Under the pieces are notes generated by a model. That model was given only the letters and a program-made list of their open reading frames with translations, was not told the origin of the DNA and did no database searches. The translations under genes and the position numbers were made by a program. From contig NZ_FRDI01000009.1 in assembly GCF_900143255.1 (NCBI RefSeq), positions 1-64,000 of the forward strand: 64,000 nt of DNA, written 5' to 3'. The DNA is from Desulfovibrio litoralis DSM 11393. Lineage in GTDB: Bacteria > Desulfobacterota > Desulfovibrionia > Desulfovibrionales > Desulfovibrionaceae. Shown in pieces: positions 37,073 to 46,339 of the stretch (position 1 is the first letter of the stretch; each line of letters opens with the position of its first letter).

Positions 37073-39982
37073 TTATTTCCAACGTTTTTTCCAATCAATT
37101 AATAGAGTTAACGCATTTATCGGGCTTAAGTTATCACAGTCAAGCTCTTTTAGCTCTTGAAATAAGTTAAGGGCTTGTTCTTGTTTTTTATCTATTAGCA
37201 CAGTTTCTTGGGTTTTTACAAGCTGTTCGTCTGGTAATATTTTTGTTTTTGAGTTTAAGCCGAGTAAAAGTTGAGTTTCATTGCGTAAAGTTATTTTCGT
37301 ATTAAAAGCATTATTTTTTTCAAGTTCTGCTAAAATCGCTTTTGCTCTTTGAATAACCTGTGCCGGAACTCCGGCTAGTTTTGCCACCTCGATTCCATAA
37401 CTGCGATCGGAAGGTCCGGGAATCAGCCGTCTTAAAAAGATAATTTCACCGCCCGATTCTTTAATTGCAATATTCATATTGGCAATTCCGCTTATTTTTC
37501 CTTCAAGAGCAGTCAGTTCATGATAATGAGTAGCAAAAAGAGTGCGAACTTGTCCGTTTGCCCTTTGTACCAAATCTTCCGCAATTGCCCAAGCAAGAGA
37601 TAATCCATCAAAAGTGCTGGTGCCTCGTCCGACTTCGTCTAAGATAACCAGACTGTTGCGACCCGCCTGACGTAAAATTCTGGCACTTTCCATCATTTCG
37701 GTCATGAAAGTACTTTGCCCTTCGGCAAGGTTATCAGACGCTCCAACTCGTGAAAAAATCCGGTCGGCGATACCGATTTTAGCGTTGTTTGCCGGAACAT
37801 AAGAACCCATTTGAGCCAAAATAGTGATTAAAGCGGTTTGACGCAAGACGGTTGATTTTCCCGCCATATTTGGTCCGGTAATAATAATCAACCTTTTGTT
37901 TTCATTTAGATAAATATCGTTGGGGATAAAATTGGAACGTCCCTGAATAGCTTCAACAACGGGGTGGCGACCCGCAACTATTTCAAGCTCAAAACCCGAA
38001 TGTAAACTGGGTAAAACCCATTTGTTTTTATGTCCAACCTCTGCCAAACTTTGCCAATAATCTAAGGCAGAAACCACACTCGCCATAAAAATAATTCTTG
38101 TCCAAACCGAAGCAACACGCTCTCTTAAATCTTGAAACATTTGATATTCCAAGCTGTTACGTCTATCTGTTGCAAGGTTGAGCTTTTCTTCCAAGGCTTT
38201 TAATTCGGGAGTAGTCAAACGCTCGGCGTTAGCGACGGTTTGGCGGCGAGTAAAGCGTTCGGGTAGCTGACCAACCAACGCTCTTGGAACTTCAAAAAAG
38301 TAACCGAAGATACGGTTTTGTCCAAGTTTGAGTTTTGTTATTCCCGTTTCTTCCTGTTCTTTAAGCAAAAGTTCGTTTAATTTTTGAGTTCCGTGTTCGG
38401 TTAGGTCAATTAATTCATCGAGTTCTTTGTTAAAACCTGTTTGAAAAATACCGCCTTCGGTAATTTGTATGGGCGGTTCGTTAACCAAGGCTTGTTTGAT
38501 CAGGCTTGTAATATCGCTTAAATCGTCCCATTTTTTCAAAAGGGTTTGTAGTGCTTTAGGTAAATTCATTCCGCCAACATCAGTTGCAGTCGGATAAGCA
38601 AGAGGTTCATTTTTCGGCGTTGTTTCGGAATTATCACTAATTATACTTGTATTGAGCGGGTTTTCCAATAAGCGACGTAAATTTGTCAAACAAGCCAAGC
38701 TCGTACCTAACGCCAAAACATCTCGAGGGTTGGTGCGATTAACGTGAATACGAGTGCTAAGACGCTCTAAGTCTTGAACTTGACTTAATATTTTTTGAAG
38801 ACGCAGACGTAAACCTTGGTTTTCAAGTAAATATTTTACGGCATTTTGTATTTCAGTAATCTGTTCAAGGTCTTTAAAAGGATAATGTAGACGCTCTTGC
38901 AATAAACGGCTTCCCATCGGCGTTAAGCAATTATCAAGTACATGCAATAAGGTGCCTGAACCTTTGCTACCGTCCATGCGTTTAAATAATTCCAAATTGC
39001 GTTCGGTTACTTCATCAATGACCAAATATTTATTTTGATCAAGTGGTTTAAAAGCCTGAAGCGGAATTTGAGTGTTTTTGCGAGTTTGTTGCAGATAAGT
39101 TAATAAAGCGACGCAAGCCCTTGCGAGTTCGGGTTTTTCTTCTAGTCCCAAAGCCGCAAGTTCCGCCACCCCTTGCACTTCCAAAAGTTTTTTTTCGGCA
39201 CTTTTAAAGTTGAAATAAGAACGCAGGGGGACTCTGACTAACTGTATCTTACTGTTTTTTATGGGTTCGGGAATTTTAAATGCACTTAACTGAAAGTCGG
39301 GAATCACCAACTCTCGTGGTTGCATTTTGATCACCCATTGCCATAATTCGGAAATATTTTTTGAGCTTAAGCCCGTCCAATAGCCCGTACTACAATCAAG
39401 CCAAGCAAAAGCCCCTTTGGGGTTTGTTTTATCAGAATTTTCAACGTCCCAAAACAAAGCCCCCAAAAAGTTATTTCCTTTCGGTTCGATATTTAGATTT
39501 TCAAGGATAGTCCCCGGGGTTAAAACATTAACAACTTCACGCTTAACCAAACCTTTTGCGGTTTTTGGGTCTTCGACCTGTTCACAAATCGCAACTCGAT
39601 AACCTTTATTTAAAAGCTCGGCTAAATATAAATTTGCTGAGTGATGCGGAACTCCGCACATGGGAATTTTATTGTCTGTATTCCCACTGCGAGAAGTTAA
39701 AGTAATTTGTAGCTCTCTGGCGGCTATTTCGGCGTCTTCGAAAAATAATTCGTAAAAATCACCCATGCGATAAAACAATAAGTCGTTTGGGTGTTTTTCT
39801 TTAATTGCCAAAAATTGTTCAAACATCGGAGTTAAGCGAAAAGTCGGTTTAGGTTCTGAGGCTTGAGCCAATAAAGGGGAATTTGACACAGCAGGGTCAG
39901 ACAAGCTTACGGAATCATTATTCAATGAAGGGTCGGCGTTAAGATCATCAGAGAGTAAGTCGGCTTGTGTTTTTTTATTCAT
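37073..39982 (-). CDS. mutS: DNA mismatch repair protein MutS
   Basis: MutS recognises mispairs and small loops. The 969-residue protein has the mismatch-reading GDFYELF motif (Phe-x-Glu) in domain I, the core and clamp regions, and the ATPase with Walker A GPNMAGKSTVLRQ, SRVGASDNLAEGQSTFM, DEVGRGTSTFDG and ATHYHEL. The N-terminus has about 45 residues more than usual before PMFEQFLAIK; they are Asp/Ser/Asn-rich and likely disordered. mutL is not in the window. Confidence 0.98.
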   Translation of the reverse strand: MNKKTQADLLSDDLNADPSLNNDSVSLSDPAVSNSPLLAQASEPKPTFRLTPMFEQFLAIKEKHPNDLLFYRMGDFYELFFEDAEIAARELQITLTSRSGNTDNKIPMCGVPHHSANLYLAELLNKGYRVAICEQVEDPKTAKGLVKREVVNVLTPGTILENLNIEPKGNNFLGALFWDVENSDKTNPKGAFAWLDCSTGYWTGLSSKNISELWQWVIKMQPRELVIPDFQLSAFKIPEPIKNSKIQLVRVPLRSYFNFKSAEKKLLEVQGVAELAALGLEEKPELARACVALLTYLQQTRKNTQIPLQAFKPLDQNKYLVIDEVTERNLELFKRMDGSKGSGTLLHVLDNCLTPMGSRLLQERLHYPFKDLEQITEIQNAVKYLLENQGLRLRLQKILSQVQDLERLSTRIHVNRTNPRDVLALGTSLACLTNLRRLLENPLNTSIISDNSETTPKNEPLAYPTATDVGGMNLPKALQTLLKKWDDLSDITSLIKQALVNEPPIQITEGGIFQTGFNKELDELIDLTEHGTQKLNELLLKEQEETGITKLKLGQNRIFGYFFEVPRALVGQLPERFTRRQTVANAERLTTPELKALEEKLNLATDRRNSLEYQMFQDLRERVASVWTRIIFMASVVSALDYWQSLAEVGHKNKWVLPSLHSGFELEIVAGRHPVVEAIQGRSNFIPNDIYLNENKRLIIITGPNMAGKSTVLRQTALITILAQMGSYVPANNAKIGIADRIFSRVGASDNLAEGQSTFMTEMMESARILRQAGRNSLVILDEVGRGTSTFDGLSLAWAIAEDLVQRANGQVRTLFATHYHELTALEGKISGIANMNIAIKESGGEIIFLRRLIPGPSDRSYGIEVAKLAGVPAQVIQRAKAILAELEKNNAFNTKITLRNETQLLLGLNSKTKILPDEQLVKTQETVLIDKKQEQALNLFQELKELDCDNLSPINALTLLIDWKKRWK

Positions 39983-40128
39983 TTGATTTTAATATTTTGG
40001 CTGAACCTTAAGGAATCATTATGTTTTTTCAACGCAAAAGAATCTTATCGGTAAGCATATGATAAGCTTCTTGTTGGTTTAAATAGGTGTCAATTTGTAA
40101 CTGTATTTAGGCAAAAACTTGATTGTGA

Positions 40129-40542
40129 TTAGGCACTAATAGCTTCTTCCGGTTTAGCTTCCAAGGTTTTTTGTTCATATGCGGCATTAAGCTCTTCGGC
40201 TTTTACCAAGTCGGCTCTTACGCCTTCTAACTCTTTTGTGAAGTTAGCTTTTACCACTTCTAACTCTTTTGTTAAAACTTTAACCTGTTTGCGAGCTTGA
40301 CGCAAAGAGCTTCCTAAGCTCAAACGCCCCAAAAGCAGATAAATAAACGTGCTGAAAGCTCCCACGACAAAAGCACACAACACTAAAAAATAATATGGTA
40401 ATTCAATAGATTCCACTCGGTCTATAAAAAAAAGATCAATCCCCAAAGTCATGGGAATAGCTAAAACCTCTTTGTTTTGTAACAAAAACAAAGCACAAAA
40501 GAAAAAAAGGACAGTAATAAAAAGTGTAGTCAAAAAACGCAT
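40129..40542 (-). CDS. LapA-domain membrane protein
   Basis: The 137-residue protein has two membrane segments (about 5-23 and 50-72) and a C-terminal coiled coil (about 80-128), the architecture of LapA (DUF1049), which in E. coli works in LPS assembly control. QNKEVLAIPMTLG between the segments fits the family. A GGGGGA site precedes the ATG. It lies 14 bases after the HIT gene on the same strand, so the two form an operon. Confidence 0.82.
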   Translation of the reverse strand: MRFLTTLFITVLFFFCALFLLQNKEVLAIPMTLGIDLFFIDRVESIELPYYFLVLCAFVVGAFSTFIYLLLGRLSLGSSLRQARKQVKVLTKELEVVKANFTKELEGVRADLVKAEELNAAYEQKTLEAKPEEAISA

Positions 40543-40556
40543 GGATCCCCCTTGGA

Positions 40557-41039
40557 TTAATTATTAAAATATGGTTTGAGTTTTGCGTAGGTAGCCGAAA
40601 GATGTTCCGGTATTACCCTTATTTCATCACAAATTGCCATAAATGACGAGTCTCCGTTCCAACGTGGAACTATATGAAAATGTAAATGTTCTCTAATTCC
40701 CGCTCCGGCGGCTTCGCCTAAATTTAAACCCACATTAACGCCTTGTGGTTTTATACTTTTTTGTAAAACAGCTATCGACTTACGTGTTAACGCCATTAAT
40801 TCATTGCTTTCTTCATCGCTTAGCCCGTTAATATCCATCACATGTTTATAGGGAACGATAAGCAAGTGTCCGCTTGAATAAGGATATTTGTTCATAACGA
40901 CAAAGCTGTGTTTTCCCCGATAAAGAATAAGGCGTTCGTCGTCTTGACTTAAATCGTCAGGCGGCACACAAAACACACATTCATCAGGCTTAGGAGCCAA
41001 AATATATTCTAAACGCCAAGGTGCCCACAAAAGTTCCAT
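40557..41039 (-). CDS. HIT family nucleotide hydrolase/phosphorylase
   Basis: The 160-residue protein has the histidine triad HLHFH (H118, H120, H122) in REHLHFHIVPRW and the N-terminal LWAPWRLEYI with CVFC (21-24), a likely zinc site. This is the pattern of the Ap4A phosphorylase-like HIT branch. The substrate is probably a dinucleoside polyphosphate or nucleoside phosphoramidate. It heads a two-gene operon with the LapA-like gene. Confidence 0.92.
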   Translation of the reverse strand: MELLWAPWRLEYILAPKPDECVFCVPPDDLSQDDERLILYRGKHSFVVMNKYPYSSGHLLIVPYKHVMDINGLSDEESNELMALTRKSIAVLQKSIKPQGVNVGLNLGEAAGAGIREHLHFHIVPRWNGDSSFMAICDEIRVIPEHLSATYAKLKPYFNN

Positions 41040-41187
41040 AGAACCTCTTTATAAAACTAAAAGGTATTAAATTTAATAAGATAAAACAGAAAGTTGTTTA
41101 TGTTATTATATTTTGCCAAAATAAGTTTATAAAATCTACACTAGCAAAAAGAAAAAGTGAAGTATAATTAATTCATCTCAAAAAAAT

Positions 41188-41712
41188 TATTTCGCTTAGC
41201 TCATTCTATTCATATAATAAAATTACATTTTTGTTATAACTTTATTATTATAACTTCACACTCCCTCGGAATAAACCTTTTTCGGTTGTCTCCGGCTATT
41301 CATATAATAAATTCATTTTATTATTATATTATATTTAAAACCAACACTCCCACGGAATAAACCTTACTTCGGTCGCCTTATATATTTATAATAAAACTTG
41401 TTTTTATTATATTATATTTTATTTTAATACTAACGCTCCCACGAAAGCAACCTCTTTCGGTCGTCTCCAATACCTATAATAAAATTACATTTTTATTATA
41501 TTATATTTTAAACCCCATAATTTCAGAAATAAACCTCTTTCGGTTGTCTCCGGCTATTCATATAATAAATTCATTTTATTATTATATTATATTTAAACTT
41601 CATACTCCCACGAAAGCAACCTCTTTCGGTCGCCTCATATATTTATAATAAAACTTGTTTTTATTATAACCTTATTATTTAAACCCCATGCTCTCACGAA
41701 ATTAATTTTATT
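41188..41712 (+). repeat. Left tandem array of ~86-bp hairpin units, element A
   Basis: Anchoring on CTCCC or CTCTC, units begin at about 41261, 41347, 41436, 41519 (degenerate), 41605 and 41691, with an eroded one near 41190. Each has CTCCCACGAAA, about 6 bases, CTTTCGGTCG and a CTCC, giving a CGAAAG/CTTTCG hairpin, then an AT palindrome such as TTATAATAAAA paired with TTTTATTATAA. Units differ by substitutions but keep both hairpins. Confidence 0.85.
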
Positions 41713-41817
41713 GGTCGCCTCCGGCGGGGGAAAGGGTTTTATGTGAAACCCTTTCCAAACCCCACAACAGGGCTGCCGCCCTGTACCCGCAAACGCATCA
41801 CGCATTAGTTGATGCCT
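41713..41817 (+). repeat. Left inner arm of element A
   Basis: This 105-base segment contains two hairpins (AAAGGGTTTTATGTGAAACCCTTT region and CAGGGCTGCCGCCCTG) and runs into GATGCC-TAAC-GGCATC. It matches element B left arm (50766-50870) with two differences seen by eye. The corresponding right arm of A keeps the ends but has different hairpins inside. Confidence 0.85.
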
Positions 41818-42154
41818 AACGGCATCAAAAGTTTGAACGCACCATGGTCTCTTTCATTGGCAAATTAAAAGTATGCTGTTGGAAAAAATTAATGGTGTTT
41901 GAAACATCTTGTAATAATTAAGTGTATTAAATAGAAATGAAGACGACCAAAAGATATTTATTTCGTAAAAGCATTGGTTTTTTAATGGATTACAAAAAAA
42001 ATTAAGCTTACTCATGTTATTTTTTGGGGCTGTAAAATACCCAAACGAAATCCTCGTTAGATAAGCTTACTCGCATCTTTTTGGGGATGCTAAGATGTTA
42101 AAACGAAGTCGCCGTTAAAAGAGACCATGGTGCGTACCCACTTTTGATGCCGAC

Positions 42155-42260
42155 AGGCATCAACTAATGTATTTGCGGCAGTGGGGTTAAGGGGCAACCC
42201 GCCCCTTATGGCGGGAATGCAAAGGGGAAAACATTTTCCCCGTGCCCGTCGGAGACGACC
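42155..42260 (-). repeat. Right inner arm of element A with different hairpin cassette
   Basis: Read on the minus strand this arm starts GGTCGTCTCCGACGGG and ends at CATTAGTTGATGCCT like the other arms, but the middle differs: it forms GGGGAAAATGTTTTCCCC and a second stem built on AAGGGGCGGG and CCCCTTAACC. The replaced part is as long as the original, and hairpin character is kept. Confidence 0.75.
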
Positions 42261-42655
42261 AATAAAATTAATTTCGTGGGAGTATGAAGTTTAAATATAA
42301 TAATAAAAATGTAATTTTATTATTTGAATAGTCGGAGACGTCCCAAAAAGGTTTATTTCGTGAGAGCATGGGGTTTAAATAATAAAGTTATAATAAAAAT
42401 AAGTTTTATTATAGGTATACGAGACGACCCAGAGAGGTTGATTTCGTGGAAGTATGAAGTTTAAATATAATAATAAAAATGTAATTTTATTATATGAATA
42501 GTCGGAGGCGACCTAAAAAGGTTGATTTCGTGGGAGCGTAAGTTTTTTAATAGATTATAATAAAATGAATTTTATTATAGGTATATAAGACGACCAATAA
42601 AATTAATTTCGTGGGAGCATAGGATTAAATAATAAAGTTATAATAAAAATTTGAG
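42261..42655 (-). repeat. Right tandem array of hairpin units, element A
   Basis: Four to five units of 80-90 bases in inverted orientation relative to the left array. Each shows GTCGGAGACG or a variant, TTCGTGGGAG and an AT palindrome. Confidence 0.8.
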
Positions 42656-42753
42656 AATTTTAAGAATTAATTTATAGGTTATATATGACAGTAAATATCA
42701 AATAATCCCATTACAAAACCAAGCTCAAAACTGCTAGTCTCTAATATAAATAA

Positions 42754-42797
42754 AAACCACCTGCTATTTTAAAATATTCTAAAATAACAGGTGGTTT
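42754..42797 (-). terminator. Rho-independent terminator of lon
   Basis: AAACCACCTG and CAGGTGGTTT form the base of a long stem that continues through TATTTTA/TAAAATA, around a short loop, 23 bases after the lon stop. The sequence is nearly symmetric and could also act on the other strand. Confidence 0.85.
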
Positions 42798-42819
42798 AAA
42801 TAAACCGATAGGAGATTTT

Positions 42820-45252
42820 TTACTTAAAAGCCAAGGCTAAAACTTCCTTAACTTCTTCAACCGGGTGAATCTTGATTTTTTTACGCAATTCTTCGGGAAT
42901 GTCATCAAGGTCTTTGATATTATTTTTTGGAATACAAACATCGGTTAAACCTTTGGTTACCGCCGCCAAAATCTTTTCTTTAATTCCACCGACCGGCAGA
43001 ACTTTTCCTCTAAGCGTAATTTCTCCGGTCATGCAAAGTTTGGCATTAACAGATTTTCCGCTTAACGCAGACACCAAAGCGGTTAACAAGGTAACCCCGG
43101 CGGAAGGCCCGTCTTTAGGCGTTGCTCCGGCAGGTAGGTGGAAGTGAATATCCAATTTTTTGGTGAAATCAGGGTCAATTCCAAGTTCTGAGGCATGACT
43201 GCGAGCAAAGCTTACTGCCGCTTGTGCACTTTCTTTCATCACATCGCCTAACTGACCGGTTAAAGAAACCCCGCCTCGTCCTTTCATTGTGGCAACTTCT
43301 ACGGATAAAACTTCGCCTCCGTACGGAGTCCACGCTAAACCATAGGCGGTTCCCGGACTTAAAGTTTTTTCTTGTTCATCTTGCAGGTAGCGAGGAGTAC
43401 CCAAAAGTTTAGGTAGCTCTTTTTTAGTAATTACAAAAGGTCCTTTTTCGCCTTCTGCTTTACGTCTTGCGGTTTTACGACAAACAGCCCCAAGCTCTCT
43501 TTCTAAGTTTCTTAAACCGGCTTCACGTGTATAGCTTTCGATAACGGACTGAATAATTTCATCAGCGATGGTAATATCGCCTTGTTTTAAGCCATTTTCT
43601 TTGCTTTGGCGTGAAACAAGATAGCGTTTTGCGATTGCTGTTTTTTCTTGAAGGGTATAGCCGGGAATTCTAATTACTTCCATTCTGTCAAGCAAAGCGG
43701 AAGGTATTGTTTCAAGGTGGTTGGCGGTACAAATAAACATTACCTTTGACAAGTCAAAAGGCAAACCGAGATAATGGTCGCTAAAAGTGTTGTTTTGTTC
43801 CGGGTCTAAAACTTCTAACAAAGCAGAAGACGGGTCGCCTCGATAATCGGCACCAAGCTTATCAATTTCATCAAGCATAATAACGGGGTTGCGAGTTCCG
43901 GCCTGTTTTAAAGACTGAATCACACGCCCGGGCATAGAGCCGATATAAGTACGGCGGTGTCCTCTAATTTCCGCTTCATCTCTAATTCCGCCGAGAGACA
44001 TACGTTGAAACTTACGCCCCAACGCCCTGGCAACAGAACGCCCCAACGAGGTTTTACCAACTCCCGGAGGTCCGACAAGACAAAGGATAGGTCCTTTTGA
44101 ATTAGGGTTAAGCTTACGCACAGATAAATATTCAAGAATACGATCTTTGACTTTTTCCAGTCCAAAATGGTCTTCGTCTAAGGTTTGTTGGGCTTTTTTA
44201 ATATCTAAGCGGTCTTTAGAAATCTTTTTCCAAGGCAGGTCAGCCAACCACTCAAGATAGGTTCTCACCACAGACGCTTCTGATGAATCAGAATGCATCG
44301 AAGATAAACGTTTTAGCTGTTTATCCGCTTCTTTTCTGGCTTCTTTTGGTAAATCAGCTTTGTTTAACGCCTCAATCAGCTCCGACATATCATCATCGGC
44401 ATCTTCAACAGACGCATCACCAAGCTCACTGCGTATGGCTTTAAGCTGTTCACGCAAAAAGTAATCTTTATGGGCTTTTTCCATTCCCTCACGAGCTTTT
44501 TCTTGAATTTTAACTTGTAAGTTGCTGACTTCTATTTCTTTTGATAAAAATTGGTTGACTAATTCAAGACGATCAAGGGGGTTTGAGACCTCGAGGATAT
44601 TTTGAGCTTCTTCGGTTTTAATACGCAAATTGGCGGCGATTAAATCGGCCAAACGCCCCGGGTGATCTATTCCGGATAAAACGGCGTTTACATCAGGTGA
44701 ATTAATGTTGCGAAGGCTTAAAAGCTTTTCGCTTCCTTCTCTAGCATTACGCATTAAGGCTTCTGCACGCAAATCAGTTGCTAAAGTCTCATCTTCGGGA
44801 ATTGGCTCGGCTTCTACGCTAAGATATTTTTTTTCTTCATCGGTTTCAACAAAATTGACAACTTTTGCCCTAGAAATACCTTGCACCAAGACTTTAATAC
44901 GCCCATCGGGCATTTTAAGCATTCGCATAATATTTACGATAGTACCGACATTATGTAAGTCGCTCGGGTTTGGGTCTTCGAGTTGTTCATTTTTTTGAGT
45001 TAAGACCAAAAGATGTTTAGAGCCGTTTAGAGCCGCTTCGATTGCGTTTACTGATTTTTCACGCCCGACATAAAGAGAGATTACCATATAGTTAAAAACA
45101 ACAACGTCTCTTACGGGTAAAACAGGTAAGACGGAAGGAATATCATTATTTGAAATAATATCTTCTTCCGCATTAATTAAATCTTGTATATTTTCAGGTG
45201 TGGCACTAAAATTCATATTATCTTGTAATTCATCAGGGTTATTCTTTATCAT
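42820..45252 (-). CDS. lon: ATP-dependent protease Lon
   Basis: Lon degrades misfolded and regulatory proteins in the cytoplasm. The 810-residue protein has the N-terminal substrate domain (LPVLPVRDVVVFNYMV onward), Walker A GPPGVGKTSLGRSVA, Walker B VIMLDEIDKLG, and the C-terminal protease domain with the catalytic Ser in PKDGPSAGVTLLTAL and the Lys in GGIKEKILAA. Length is normal. It ends in a strong terminator next to element A and starts 58 bases after the acylphosphatase gene. Confidence 0.98.
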   Translation of the reverse strand: MIKNNPDELQDNMNFSATPENIQDLINAEEDIISNNDIPSVLPVLPVRDVVVFNYMVISLYVGREKSVNAIEAALNGSKHLLVLTQKNEQLEDPNPSDLHNVGTIVNIMRMLKMPDGRIKVLVQGISRAKVVNFVETDEEKKYLSVEAEPIPEDETLATDLRAEALMRNAREGSEKLLSLRNINSPDVNAVLSGIDHPGRLADLIAANLRIKTEEAQNILEVSNPLDRLELVNQFLSKEIEVSNLQVKIQEKAREGMEKAHKDYFLREQLKAIRSELGDASVEDADDDMSELIEALNKADLPKEARKEADKQLKRLSSMHSDSSEASVVRTYLEWLADLPWKKISKDRLDIKKAQQTLDEDHFGLEKVKDRILEYLSVRKLNPNSKGPILCLVGPPGVGKTSLGRSVARALGRKFQRMSLGGIRDEAEIRGHRRTYIGSMPGRVIQSLKQAGTRNPVIMLDEIDKLGADYRGDPSSALLEVLDPEQNNTFSDHYLGLPFDLSKVMFICTANHLETIPSALLDRMEVIRIPGYTLQEKTAIAKRYLVSRQSKENGLKQGDITIADEIIQSVIESYTREAGLRNLERELGAVCRKTARRKAEGEKGPFVITKKELPKLLGTPRYLQDEQEKTLSPGTAYGLAWTPYGGEVLSVEVATMKGRGGVSLTGQLGDVMKESAQAAVSFARSHASELGIDPDFTKKLDIHFHLPAGATPKDGPSAGVTLLTALVSALSGKSVNAKLCMTGEITLRGKVLPVGGIKEKILAAVTKGLTDVCIPKNNIKDLDDIPEELRKKIKIHPVEEVKEVLALAFK

Positions 45253-45309
45253 AACAAAACTCCAACTGTAAGTTTGCTTTTTTTATCGCCAAAAAGTCAA
45301 AGCGTTAAA

Positions 45310-45606
45310 TTAATCAATTATTAAAAAGCTATTATTAAAATTATCGGCTTGTTTTATCTCGTTTTCTTTTATTTCGTTGACTTTGGAAAACAAAGAACCT
45401 TTATACAAACAATTTTTAAATATTTTTAAGTTATTTTCATCAGCACAAGCAACAATCTCAACACTACCGTCTTTAAGATTTTTTACAAAGCCTTTTAAAT
45501 TAAGACGTTCGGCGTGTTTTTTAACATAAGAACGATACCAGACTTTTTGAACTCTTCCCGAAACAATATATTGCTTTACGAGGTATAATTTATTTTCAGT
45601 TTTCAT
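45310..45606 (-). CDS. acyP: Acylphosphatase
   Basis: The 98-residue protein has the acylphosphatase pattern: VSGRVQKVWYRSYVKKHAE with the phosphate-binding loop and Arg, and GFVKNLKDGSVEIVACAD with the catalytic Asn. The usual loop reads GxVQGVxFR; here VQKVWYR has Lys for the second Gly, a less common change. It hydrolyses acyl phosphates in the cytoplasm. It lies between radC and lon on the same strand. Confidence 0.88.
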   Translation of the reverse strand: MKTENKLYLVKQYIVSGRVQKVWYRSYVKKHAERLNLKGFVKNLKDGSVEIVACADENNLKIFKNCLYKGSLFSKVNEIKENEIKQADNFNNSFLIID

Positions 45607-45645
45607 TTATTACACCTCCAACAAGTTTGAGTTTTGATTTTCGGA

Positions 45646-46323
45646 TTATTTATCGAAGATTAAAAGTTTTTCCTGATATAAACTGTAAGCATTTTCGTCG
45701 GTTACTATTATATGATCAAGCACCTGTACGCCGATTTTTTCCGCCGAAGACGCAAGCTGTTGAGTTAATTCTATATCTTGAGACGAAGGCATAAAAGCAC
45801 CGCCCGGGTGGTTATGAACCAAAATAATAGCACTAGCTTTTAACAATAAGGCTCTTTCAAGAATATCACGAGGATAACAAATTATTCCCGCAACAGTTCC
45901 CATCAATCCTCTTTCCCAAGAGATCAGGCGGTTTTGAGTATCCAAAAAAGCCAACCAAAGTTCTTCTTTTTCGTTTCCGGCGAGTCTTGTTTTTGCCATT
46001 TTAGCGACAAGGTCAGGCGTCGCCAAAACCTCTCTTCGTCTAATTGGTGCTTCTTCTCGTCTTGACATAAGTTCACGCAATAAAATCCAGTAAACCTCAA
46101 GAGCGGGCCCAAAACCCTTAACTAAACGTAGTTCTGCGGGTCTTGCTTCTAAAACACCTTTGATCGTTTGAAAGCGTAAAAGCAGTTCTTTGGCTAAAGG
46201 TTTGGTGTCTTGTCTCGGAATAACCTGAGCCAAGAGCAGTTCCAAAACTTCATAATCCGGGAGTTTAGTGGGGTCGTCCTTGAGTTTTTCTCTTAGTCTC
46301 GCCCGATGACCTGTATTATACAT
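45646..46323 (-). CDS. radC: RadC family JAMM-domain protein
   Basis: The 225-residue protein has an N-terminal helix-hairpin-helix region (about 10-80: LPDYEVLELLLAQVIP, KGFGPALE) and a C-terminal JAMM/MPN metal site with VHNHPGGAFMPSSQD. RadC homologues are widespread; a role in DNA repair was proposed but is not firmly shown. It is between holA and acyP on the same strand. Confidence 0.93.
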   Translation of the reverse strand: MYNTGHRARLREKLKDDPTKLPDYEVLELLLAQVIPRQDTKPLAKELLLRFQTIKGVLEARPAELRLVKGFGPALEVYWILLRELMSRREEAPIRRREVLATPDLVAKMAKTRLAGNEKEELWLAFLDTQNRLISWERGLMGTVAGIICYPRDILERALLLKASAIILVHNHPGGAFMPSSQDIELTQQLASSAEKIGVQVLDHIIVTDENAYSLYQEKLLIFDK

Positions 46324-46339
46324 ATTGAATTAATCAGCT

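Larger units (their letters stand above)
41185..42660. repeat. Element A: large palindromic non-coding element
   Basis: A non-coding block of about 1.5 kb fills most of the gap between the HIT gene and lon. Its inner arms are 41713-41817 (left) and 42155-42260 (right, inverted), continuing to ACCATGGTCTCT at 41841-41852 and AGAGACCATGGT at 42120-42131. Between these lies a core of about 267 bases (41853-42119). Outside them lie tandem units of about 86 bases, about six on the left and four to five in inverted orientation on the right. The core and arms recur in reverse orientation as element B. There is no open frame of meaningful length. I do not recognise it as a named element. Confidence 0.9.

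Noticed and set aside
41188-41712. The regular array in element A as a CRISPR array
   Set aside because: The whole unit of about 86 bases repeats with gradual divergence; there are no identical short repeats separated by unrelated spacers.
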